Part shown: piece by piece, positions 1 to 6,145 of the stretch
Numbering within the stretch: the first letter of the stretch is position 1
Layout of the letters: every line of letters starts with the position of its first letter
NCBI GenBank assembly: GCA_045637095.1
Contig: JAZTYX010000051.1
Location: 1-12,840, forward strand
Length of the DNA: 12,840 bases
Source of the DNA: UMGS1649 sp045637095
GTDB lineage: Bacteria > Bacillota > Clostridia > TANB77 > CAG-465
Reading direction: 5' to 3'
Translations under genes and position numbers: made by a program
The notes under the pieces: generated by a model
Told to the model about the DNA's origin: nothing
What the model saw: the letters and a program-made list of their open reading frames with translations, nothing else
Databases searched by the model: none

Positions 1-397
1 CATTAATAGTATTAGTAATAACAATAATAGTTATGATAATATTAGCAGCAAGTGTTGTAATAACACTTAGCAATACTGGAATTATAAATAACGCTAATGA
101 TGCAACATATGAAACTGAATTAAAACAAATACAAACTTTAGCATCTCTTGCTTGGTCTGATGCATATACAGCAAAAATGACAGATTCTACAATAAACATT
201 GAAGAAGAAGTAAAGCTTGCTTTAGAAAGGCAAGGAATAGCAAGAGATAAATACATTATGGAGGTTTCGGATACAGGCGTTGTAATTAGCGCTTATACTA
301 AGGACGGAACAATAAAAGCTACGACTATAAGCGGACAGTTACCATTAGCTTTGAATAGTAGCGCGGGAGTAAAGTTAGACAATTATAAAATATATGG
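1..397 (+). repeat. Long direct repeat, 5' module, unit A (partner 1688-2084)
   Basis: Positions 1-397 align without gaps to 1688-2084 (constant offset 1687). I count nine mismatches by eye, about 98% identity. Eight of the nine are synonymous; the exception is AAC/AAG near position 92 (Asn/Lys). After a diverged stretch (398-440), the same offset resumes with 39 identical nt (441-479 / 2128-2166). The repeat encodes the signal helix, the pilin-like neck and the start of the linker. Confidence 0.9.
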
Positions 398-1523
398 TAA
401 TAGCATACAAAATGGTACGCCATCACCAGCAAATCCCAAAGAAATCCAAAGTGTAGGCGAAAAAACAAATAATTTATTTAATAAATCTGACATGCCAATA
501 TATAGAAATAATAATAGTATGGTGGTAGAAGAAACTAGAACTGGCATTAAATTTACAAATCCTGCTATTTCGAGTCAAGGACCATATATAGCTAATGTAT
601 ATGCAATAGATTCTGTTGAAAATATTGGAAAAAATACTATATATATTAGCGCTGATGTAAAAATATCCGGTATACCTCAGGTATTAATTATATTAGGCTA
701 TTGTGACGAAAATGGAGAAAATAGAACGACGGTAAAGCATTTGTATATAAAAGAGGATGGACAATATACAACTTCTATGGATGTAGAACCCGAAAAATAT
801 GCTGGTAAACAAATAGCAGTATGGTTATATAGCATTGCTTGCCCTAGCGAAGTTACATTAGACGCAGGAACATCTGTAGAATATTCTAATATAATGTTAA
901 GTATAGGTGAAAATGAATATGAACCTTATGGATACAGAATACCTGTTAAGGTTAGCAACAATACGGATGAAATAGTAACAAACATATATTTAGATGAACC
1001 ATTAAGAAAAATTGGAGAATATGCAGATTATATAGATTTTGAAAATAAAAAAGTTGTAAGAAAAATAGCAGCTAAAATTTTTGATGGAACTGAAACAATA
1101 TATGATATTTCGACTGGAACATATCGTTATACATATTATGTTTTAGGAAACGACGGTGCTGTGACAAATGACATATGCTTGTCTACACATTTTGCTCATC
1201 AAGCAGACTTTTCATATACTAGGCCGGGAAATAATATGTTTAGAGTATATAATTCGCCGTCTGCTTTTCAAACAAGAATAGGCTTCAGATTTTATCTGGA
1301 TGGAACTATTATAAACGATATTACGGCAGTAAAAAAACTGTTAAAGGATTATTATGAACAAGGAAATCCTGTTATAATGTATTACGCCCATGCAAATGGC
1401 TTAGAGACAGTGGAAACGGTAGACTTGCCTAATATATCTACTGTAAAGGGTAACGCTACTTTAACGGTTATAGATACTATAATACCTAGTAAAGTTGAAG
1501 TGACATATAAGGAAATTAAATAA
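1..1523 (+). CDS. Prepilin-like surface protein with phage tail-fibre-like modules, copy 1 (5' partial)
   Basis: The reading frame is open from the window edge (first full codon at 3). By alignment with copy 2, only about 25 nt of the start are missing, so the in-frame ATG at 33 lies inside the signal helix and is not the start. Visible order: hydrophobic helix ending IIVMIILAAS; pilin-like helical neck (ELKQIQTLASLAWSDAYTAK); a linker containing YKIYGN, NGTPSP and IQSVGEKTNNLF; a beta-rich central cassette (about nt 480-910); a YEPYGYRIPV / TNIYLDEPL / YADYIDFENKKVVRK block (about 915-1070); and a C-terminal module ending VDLPNISTVKG and PSKVEVTYK. From memory these last blocks are typical of distal tail or minor structural proteins of Firmicute phages. 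Inferred role: a membrane-anchored or pilus-like adhesin exposed at the surface. No pilus assembly gene is in the window, so the secretion route is unknown. The C-terminal module differs from that of copies 2 and 3. Confidence 0.8.
   Translation, partial: LIVLVITIIVMIILAASVVITLSNTGIINNANDATYETELKQIQTLASLAWSDAYTAKMTDSTINIEEEVKLALERQGIARDKYIMEVSDTGVVISAYTKDGTIKATTISGQLPLALNSSAGVKLDNYKIYGNSIQNGTPSPANPKEIQSVGEKTNNLFNKSDMPIYRNNNSMVVEETRTGIKFTNPAISSQGPYIANVYAIDSVENIGKNTIYISADVKISGIPQVLIILGYCDENGENRTTVKHLYIKEDGQYTTSMDVEPEKYAGKQIAVWLYSIACPSEVTLDAGTSVEYSNIMLSIGENEYEPYGYRIPVKVSNNTDEIVTNIYLDEPLRKIGEYADYIDFENKKVVRKIAAKIFDGTETIYDISTGTYRYTYYVLGNDGAVTNDICLSTHFAHQADFSYTRPGNNMFRVYNSPSAFQTRIGFRFYLDGTIINDITAVKKLLKDYYEQGNPVIMYYAHANGLETVETVDLPNISTVKGNATLTVIDTIIPSKVEVTYKEIK
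915..1000 (+). repeat. Internal direct repeat in copy 1 (partner 2611-2696)
   Basis: 86 nt matching 2611-2696 with a single difference (TAC/TAT). It encodes the EYEPYGYRIPV...TNIYLDEP block. It flanks the variable central cassette on its 3' side, as the 5' module repeat does on the 5' side. Confidence 0.9.
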
Positions 1524-1534
1524 ATATAAATATT

Positions 1535-1564
1535 AGAAGTATGTATATTTTCATACTTCTTTTT
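1535..1564 (+). terminator. Intrinsic terminator after copy 1
   Basis: A 9-bp perfect stem AGAAGTATG (1535-1543) / CATACTTCT (1552-1560) with an 8-nt loop is followed by a run of T (1560-1564). It lies 12 nt past the stop codon of copy 1. Confidence 0.85.
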
Positions 1565-1584
1565 ATCTGTTTAAATATCGTTAA

Positions 1585-1621
1585 TTTGTTGACAATTAAG
1601 CTAAAAATATAATAATATTAT
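1585..1621 (+). promoter_or_regulatory. Promoter block of prepilin-like copy 2 (30-nt block shared with copy 3)
   Basis: TTGACA (1589-1594) and TATAAT (1608-1613) are both perfect boxes but only 13 bp apart. A workable reading is TTGACA with TAATAT at 1613-1618 (18-bp spacer), or TTGTTG at 1586-1591 with TATAAT (16-bp spacer). The 30-nt block 1585-1614 recurs upstream of copy 3 (3280-3309) with only about three differences, while the flanks differ more. It therefore looks like a retained control element. It contains the short inverted repeat TTGT-TG-ACAA. Confidence 0.6.
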
Positions 1622-1662
1622 ATGTATAAAATTATGAGAAACTGAAGATAAAAGAGGTAAAT

Positions 1663-3222
1663 ATGAAAAACAATAAGAACGGTATATCATTAATAGTATT
1701 AGTAATAACAATAATAGTTATGATAATATTAGCAGCAAGTGTTGTAATAACACTTAGCAATACTGGAATTATAAATAAGGCTAATGATGCAACATATGAA
1801 ACTGAATTAAAACAAATACAAACTTTAGCATCTCTTGCTTGGTCTGATGCATATACAGCAAAAATGACAGATTCTACAATAAACATCGAAGAAGAGGTAA
1901 AGCTTGCTTTAGAAAGACAAGGAATAGCAAGAGATAAATACATTATGGAGGTTTCGGATACAGGCGTTGTAATTAGCGCTTATACTAAGGACGGAACAAT
2001 AAAAGCTACGACTATAAGCGGGCAATTACCATTAGCTTTGAATAGTAGTGCAGGAGTAAAGTTAGACAATTATAAAATATACGGAGAAAGTGTTCAAAAC
2101 GGAACACCTACACCGATAGCACCTGTTGAAATCCAAAGTGTAGGCGAAAAAACAAATAATTTATTTGATTGTTTCTTAGTTACAGCTGGAGATTATAAAT
2201 TAAACGAAATGTTGGATAATGGATATGGAACAACTATAAATACTACTGTTTATAATGGAGAAATTAAAGTTACTCAAACTCAATATCCAGATTCGGATTA
2301 TTTAGGCAGTTACTTTAATGGATTTTTCTCAGTAGGAGTAAATGGTTTAGAAGTAGGTAAGACTTATACAGTGTTTTTTGACTTTGAGATATTAAATAAC
2401 CCTTTGAATGCTGAAGCAATTGAGATTTTTACAGATCGAAAACATTATGTTGCAGAGAACTATGGTAATAGAGCAAAGATAACTTTTGTAAGCGGTGCTG
2501 CTGAATTTGGCGGAGAAATTAAAGATGAATATATAGAGTTTAGAAACTGTGGTATGAGTTTAATTATAAAAAACATCATACTTTTAGAAGGGGATGTAGA
2601 TGAATTCCCGGAATATGAACCTTATGGATATAGAATACCTGTTAAGGTTAGCAACAATACGGATGAAATAGTAACAAACATATATTTAGATGAACCTTTA
2701 AGAGGAATTGGTGAATATAGAGATTATATAGATTTTAGTAATCAAACGGTTGTAAGAAAGATAACTAGTGAATATATAACAACTGTACCAGGTGTAAGTG
2801 GGGTGTATACTACATATATTAGGTTTTTAACTGGTATTAACAATGAGCCGTTGTTATTTGAAACAGATCTTGAAACGCCTACTCCTATTACTAAACAAGG
2901 CATAGCTATATCTAATAAATTTAGTAGAAGTGAAGTTCCATATAATGCTATGGGCGAATATCCATGGATTATACAACCATACAAAACGACAGAAGGGTAT
3001 AATAGAGTAGCTTATACATTTGCAGATAAAAAAATCACTTCGGTAGGGCAAGCATTAGCTGAAATAGGAGATGGTTTTGAGGTTTGTTATGTTATGAAAA
3101 ATGAAATCATACAACCAGTAACTTTACCAGATATTTCAACGTTAAAGGGAAGTTGTACATTAAGTGTAGAAACAACAGTAAAACCAAGTAATGTAGAAAT
3201 AACATGTAAAACAGTTGAATAA
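1663..3222 (+). CDS. Prepilin-like surface protein with phage tail-fibre-like modules, copy 2
   Basis: 519 aa. The start ATG is preceded by AAAGAGG (1651-1657). The N-terminus is a class III-type signal: a short basic leader MKNNKNG, predicted prepilin peptidase cleavage after Gly7, then a hydrophobic helix of about 20 residues. Val sits at +5 where canonical type IV prepilins carry Glu. A helical neck follows (about residues 45-95), then a linker (YKIYGES, NGTPTP, IQSVGEKTNNLF, about 136-169), a beta-rich central cassette (about 170-315) unrelated in sequence to that of copy 1, a YEPYGYRIPV/TNIYLDEPL block from residue 318, and a C-terminal module (EPLLFE, GIAISNKF, DGFEVCYVMKN, LPDISTLKG, KPSNVEITCK) shared with copy 3. 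The C-terminal halves resemble phage tail or minor structural proteins (family knowledge). The role as an anchored adhesin is inferred. The gene is monocistronic, with its own promoter and terminator. Confidence 0.85.
   Translation: MKNNKNGISLIVLVITIIVMIILAASVVITLSNTGIINKANDATYETELKQIQTLASLAWSDAYTAKMTDSTINIEEEVKLALERQGIARDKYIMEVSDTGVVISAYTKDGTIKATTISGQLPLALNSSAGVKLDNYKIYGESVQNGTPTPIAPVEIQSVGEKTNNLFDCFLVTAGDYKLNEMLDNGYGTTINTTVYNGEIKVTQTQYPDSDYLGSYFNGFFSVGVNGLEVGKTYTVFFDFEILNNPLNAEAIEIFTDRKHYVAENYGNRAKITFVSGAAEFGGEIKDEYIEFRNCGMSLIIKNIILLEGDVDEFPEYEPYGYRIPVKVSNNTDEIVTNIYLDEPLRGIGEYRDYIDFSNQTVVRKITSEYITTVPGVSGVYTTYIRFLTGINNEPLLFETDLETPTPITKQGIAISNKFSRSEVPYNAMGEYPWIIQPYKTTEGYNRVAYTFADKKITSVGQALAEIGDGFEVCYVMKNEIIQPVTLPDISTLKGSCTLSVETTVKPSNVEITCKTVE
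1688..2084 (+). repeat. Long direct repeat, 5' module, unit B (partner 1-397)
   Basis: This is the second copy of the 5' module repeat. Copy 3 (from 3344) has the same protein architecture here but is clearly diverged at the nucleotide level. The near identity of copies 1 and 2 is therefore recent, by duplication or gene conversion, and is not simply constraint. Confidence 0.9.
2611..2696 (+). repeat. Internal direct repeat in copy 2 (partner 915-1000)
   Basis: Second copy of the 86-nt block. The offset to copy 1 is 1696 here against 1687 in the 5' module, so the intervening cassettes differ in length by only 9 nt although their sequences are unrelated. A related but shorter match occurs in copy 3 around 4452-4530. 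Confidence 0.9.
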
Positions 3223-3226
3223 AATC

Positions 3227-3263
3227 AAAAGTATCGCATAAAAACTTATGTGATACTTTTTAT
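3227..3263 (+). terminator. Intrinsic terminator after copy 2
   Basis: A 15-bp stem 3227-3241 / 3246-3260 (AAAAGTATCGCATAA with TTATGTGATACTTTT, one G-U pair) has a 4-nt AAAC loop. It lies 4 nt after the copy 2 stop. The T-run is the end of the descending arm. Confidence 0.85.
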
Positions 3264-3279
3264 ATTTAGAGATTAATAA

Positions 3280-3313
3280 TTTGTTGACAATCAAACTAGA
3301 AATATAATATTAT
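3280..3313 (+). promoter_or_regulatory. Promoter block of prepilin-like copy 3
   Basis: TTGACA at 3284-3289 and TATAAT at 3303-3308 are again 13 bp apart, exactly as before copy 2. TATTAT at 3308-3313 would give an 18-bp spacer. The block 3280-3309 matches 1585-1614 with about three substitutions. Confidence 0.6.
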
Positions 3314-3343
3314 ATATTAAGTAATATAATTAGGAGAATAGTT

Positions 3344-5005
3344 ATGAAAAACAAAAGAGGAGTGTCTTTAATAGTATTGGTTATAACTATAATTGTTATG
3401 ATAATATTAGCAGCCGCGGCAATAATATCATTAACCGATACAAATCTTATAGATAGAGCGGGAGAAGCAAATGATGAATTTGAATTAAAGCAAGTACAGA
3501 ATTTAGCTGCGTTAGCTTGGTCGGATGCATATACAGCAAAAATGAGTAATCCTTCACTAGATATTAAAAATGAAGTTATTCTCGCTTTAGAAAGACAAGG
3601 AGTAAGTACAGAAAAATATCGTATTGAAGTAGATAATAAGGGGGTAACTGTATATTCAAAAGCAAAGTCTGTTGGCAATGAAATAGTGTCAGGACAATCG
3701 CAATTAACATTATCATCATGTGCGGGGGATCCTTTGAATAATTATAAAATATATGGTAACACTTCGTATTCTGCATTACCATCAGAATATAAACAAGTTG
3801 CGTATTTGGAAAGTTCGACAACTCAATATATTGACTTGAAATATAAATATGTAGTTAATGATGAAATTAACATAGAATTTATGAAAACATCGGATAACGG
3901 CTTAATACAAGGTGTTTTTGGACATGGCAATCAAGCACCGTGGATAGGAACTGTTTTATACATAAATGGAACAAATAATTTGACATCAACAATAGGTGGA
4001 ACTTTAGGATTAGAATTTTTCAAATATACAACGGCTTTAGAAAACAATGTAAGATATACTGTAAAATATCAAGGGAAGAGTGTATATTTGAATAACTCGT
4101 TAATAATAACAGTTGGAAATACTGTAATCGATGGGACGCAAGAAGATTTTTCTTTATTTAGAAGGTATGGCACAAACGGAATGAATGGACGAATATATAG
4201 CTTTAACATAAAGAGAAACAATGAATATGTTATAAATATGGTTCCATGTCGCAGAGTTTCAGATGGCGAGCTAGGAATGTATGATTATGTAAGCAAGAAA
4301 TTTTACACAAATAATGGGACTGGTACATTTACTGCAGCAGAACTTAATCCTACAGTAGATTCGCCAGTACAACTAATTAGTGTGGGTGAATATGATTCGG
4401 CTAGTGGAAAATATAAAATACCAGTTAAAGTGAACGATGGGAAAAACGTAGTAGTAACAAACATATATTTAGATGAACCATTAAGAAAAATTGATGAGTA
4501 TGCAGATTACATAGATTTTGAAAACAAAAAGGTTGTAAGAAGAATAGCGAGCGAATATTTTAACACAGTAAATAATGCTAGTTCGTACAAGGATTCATAT
4601 AAAAAATTCTTATCGAACATAAAATATGAACCATTATTGTTTGAGGGGGAACCAGGTAATACTGATGTTGTTAAAAAGAGAGGAATAGCAATTTCTAATA
4701 AATTTAACAGAAGTGATTATATTTACGAGCGTATGGGAAATTATCCAAACTTAATTCAAACATACATAACATCGGCCGGAGATAATAGGGTTGTGTATAC
4801 ATTTGATGACACTACTATAACTACTATAGAACAAGCTCAAGCCAAAATAGGTGACGGCTTTGAAGTGTGTTATGTTATGAAAAATCCTATAGAGCAAACA
4901 ATAGATTTACCTAAAATATCTACACTAAAAGGCGATTGTACATTAAGTATAGAAACAACGTTAAAGCCAAGTAATGTAGAAGTAGAATATACATTAATAA
5001 AATAA
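3344..5005 (+). CDS. Prepilin-like surface protein with LamG/concanavalin A-like lectin module, copy 3
   Basis: 553 aa. ATG is preceded by AGGAG (3332-3336) at 7 nt. The leader MKNKRG, predicted cleavage after Gly6 and the hydrophobic helix (VSLIVLVITIIVMIILA) match copies 1 and 2, again with Val at +5. After the neck and a short YKIYGN linker (about residue 133), a region of roughly 190 residues (about 145-334) opens LPSEYKQVAYLESS / TQYIDL and closes GRIYSFNI, VPCRR, LGMYDYVSKKFY, NGTGTFT. This is the recognisable layout of a concanavalin A/LamG-like lectin domain seen in Firmicute phage tail proteins and cell-surface proteins. The block KYKIPVKV / TNIYLDEPL / YADYIDFENKKVVRR follows, and then the C-terminal module shared with copy 2 (EPLLFE, GIAISNKF, DGFEVCYVMKN, LKPSNVEVEYT). 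Carbohydrate or glycan binding is inferred from the fold only. Confidence 0.85.
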   Translation: MKNKRGVSLIVLVITIIVMIILAAAAIISLTDTNLIDRAGEANDEFELKQVQNLAALAWSDAYTAKMSNPSLDIKNEVILALERQGVSTEKYRIEVDNKGVTVYSKAKSVGNEIVSGQSQLTLSSCAGDPLNNYKIYGNTSYSALPSEYKQVAYLESSTTQYIDLKYKYVVNDEINIEFMKTSDNGLIQGVFGHGNQAPWIGTVLYINGTNNLTSTIGGTLGLEFFKYTTALENNVRYTVKYQGKSVYLNNSLIITVGNTVIDGTQEDFSLFRRYGTNGMNGRIYSFNIKRNNEYVINMVPCRRVSDGELGMYDYVSKKFYTNNGTGTFTAAELNPTVDSPVQLISVGEYDSASGKYKIPVKVNDGKNVVVTNIYLDEPLRKIDEYADYIDFENKKVVRRIASEYFNTVNNASSYKDSYKKFLSNIKYEPLLFEGEPGNTDVVKKRGIAISNKFNRSDYIYERMGNYPNLIQTYITSAGDNRVVYTFDDTTITTIEQAQAKIGDGFEVCYVMKNPIEQTIDLPKISTLKGDCTLSIETTLKPSNVEVEYTLIK

Positions 5006-5014
5006 ATAATGTTA

Positions 5015-5045
5015 AAATAAGTACACAAAATCTGTGTACTTATTT
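5015..5045 (+). terminator. Intrinsic terminator after copy 3
   Basis: A 13-bp perfect stem AAATAAGTACACA (5015-5027) / TGTGTACTTATTT (5033-5045) has a 5-nt loop. The T-rich part lies within the descending arm and the following GCATTTT. Confidence 0.8.
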
Positions 5046-5072
5046 GCATTTTACATAATATTGTGTTAAAAT
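5044..5072 (+). promoter_or_regulatory. Promoter of the 134-aa gene
   Basis: TTGCAT (5044-5049), a 17-bp spacer, then TAAAAT (5067-5072) with TGT immediately before it (5064-5066), an extended -10. The -35 box overlaps the last bases of the copy 3 terminator. Confidence 0.6.
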
Positions 5073-5125
5073 AATCAGGTGCGCAAAAACAAAAGCCTAA
5101 ATTTTAATAAATAAGGAGTGCTTAT

Positions 5126-5530
5126 ATGGCAAAAGAATTCAAAATTAAACCCCACGTAGTACCTACAGACTCCGAACTTCAGTTCATTTGGAAATTTTCT
5201 GATCCGAGCGACAGGAATACTTTGGCTCATGCGTTTATTGAAGGCGTTAGCGTAGAGGAAATTGAAGAGCTTGGTGTTGGAAAAGAAAATACGTTGTCTA
5301 TTAAAGAAAAAGCAACACTCTTTTCTAGATACCAGTATAAATGGTCTCATGAAGTTGCGAAACGACTTATGGAGCAAAATTTTACAGAAGAACAGTTGGA
5401 TACTCTTATGAGTGTAATTCTTCTACCGGCATTTTGTATTCCTGAAGAAAAGCTTCTTGATGAAATTCTCTATGATAAATATGATAGAGAGTATATGGTA
5501 AGCTGGCTTAGCGAGAATAGAGTGGGTTAG
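5126..5530 (+). CDS. Hypothetical protein, 134 aa
   Basis: ATG is preceded by AAGGAG (5113-5118) at 7 nt, with its own promoter and terminator, so this is an expressed single-gene unit. I do not recognise the family. The product is soluble and has no signal or membrane segment. It appears mainly helical and acidic, with Trp22, Trp73 and Trp127, an Asp/Glu-rich helix (VSVEEIEELG, residues 41-50), a probable helix-turn-helix-length stretch around 60-85, and FTEEQLDTLMSVI at 86-98. Base composition is less AT-rich than the prepilin-like genes (more CTT, GAG and GTT codons) and resembles the reverse-strand gene at 7760-8257. That may mean a different origin or higher expression. Nothing in the context assigns a role; it lies just upstream of the OLE RNA promoter but is separated from it by a strong terminator. 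Confidence 0.75.
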   Translation: MAKEFKIKPHVVPTDSELQFIWKFSDPSDRNTLAHAFIEGVSVEEIEELGVGKENTLSIKEKATLFSRYQYKWSHEVAKRLMEQNFTEEQLDTLMSVILLPAFCIPEEKLLDEILYDKYDREYMVSWLSENRVG

Positions 5531-5533
5531 ATG

Positions 5534-5556
5534 AAAGCACCGTTATGGTGCTTTTT
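5534..5556 (+). terminator. Intrinsic terminator after the 134-aa gene
   Basis: Stem AAAGCACC (5534-5541) / GGTGCTTT (5547-5554), loop GTTAT, ending in a T-run (5552-5556). It starts 4 nt after the stop codon and isolates the downstream RNA gene. Confidence 0.85.
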
Positions 5557-5576
5557 CTATTGTTTTTATGTCAAAT

Positions 5577-5605
5577 TTGACAAACATTTTCAAAAATGTT
5601 ATAAT
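5577..5605 (+). promoter_or_regulatory. Consensus sigma-A promoter of the OLE RNA
   Basis: TTGACA (5577-5582), exactly 17 bp, TATAAT (5600-5605): a perfect consensus, the strongest promoter in the window. The predicted transcription start is about 5612-5615, which coincides with the 5' strand of the terminal stem of the RNA. Confidence 0.85.
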
Positions 5606-5612
5606 ATATATC

Positions 5613-6122
5613 GTATGGCACAGTATTCTAGTCAAAAGAGTACCTATCCCAAGGTGGGCTTAAAAATCCATCATATAGCATATTAATGGCACCTAGTGTT
5701 TATGCTGCATTCGCCCAGATTGGGGCGTAAGTATTAGGGTTAAGATTGAGGTAAAAATATAATGGCATATATATAATACCCTCTTTCAGCTTCACATAAT
5801 GTGTAAACCTTTATATAGAGAGTACTATATAATTGTAGCTAGTCGTGCGTGAGACTTCGGGATAAATGTTACTAGTTTTTGAAATTAGTCTTGCAAAAGC
5901 GAATAAGGATAGGGAAATGATGTTAGGGAAAACCTCTAGACTGTCACAATACAGTGAGTGTGTTAAGGATTACAGTGTGGACTAAGTGGTAATCATGTAG
6001 CTAGTGTGGCGACACCTAGATGCGAGCTTTAAAGGGAAACCGCTACGAGGCAACGAGTAGTAGTTTGTAGGGAAATCCGACTTGACCTCAAGCCACAAAA
6101 TTTACTTATCGCATTGCCATAT
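5613..6122 (+). ncRNA. ole: OLE RNA (ornate, large, extremophilic noncoding RNA), about 510 nt
   Basis: There is no plausible ORF in this 600-nt stretch, its base composition is more balanced than that of the adjacent genes, and it has a consensus promoter. A terminal stem closes it: 5613-5620 (GTATGGCA) pairs with 6115-6122 (TGCCATAT). Hairpins seen by eye: CGCCC 5712-5716 / GGGCG 5723-5727; CTAGT 5839-5843 / ACTAG 5871-5875; ACTGT 5940-5944 / ACAGT 5951-5955; GATTAC 5968-5973 / GTAATC 5989-5994; CTAG-t-GTG[GCGA]CAC-CTAG at 6001-6019, with a GNRA-type tetraloop. Identification as OLE rests mainly on the adjacent oapA, which is characteristically found next to OLE RNA, and on size; the described OLE RNAs are about 600 nt, so this one is somewhat short. 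OLE RNA binds the membrane protein OapA (and OapB and OapC elsewhere in the genome) and, in Bacillus halodurans, is tied to tolerance of magnesium, short alcohols and cold. I could not align it to the consensus here. Confidence 0.83.
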
Positions 6123-6145
6123 CATATATAGTATAAAGGATAGAA

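Noticed and set aside
1632..1943. Reverse-strand open frame over the 5' end of prepilin-like copy 2 (similar one at 3310-3678 over copy 3)
   Set aside because: It is antisense to the conserved hydrophobic helix, has no ribosome binding site, and its hydrophobic character is a by-product of the sense codons.
1..5005. Diversity-generating retroelement targeting the tail-fibre-like modules
   Set aside because: No reverse transcriptase, template repeat or adenine-specific variation is visible; differences between copies are whole-cassette replacements.
1..5045. Resident prophage
   Set aside because: Only tail-like modules are present, each fused to a pilin-type N-terminus with its own promoter. 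No capsid, terminase, integrase, holin or lysin gene is seen.
5613..6122. Group I/II intron, or another large RNA family such as GOLLD or ROOL
   Set aside because: No intron-encoded protein, no interrupted gene and no domain V-like hairpin was seen. The adjacent oapA makes OLE the specific explanation.
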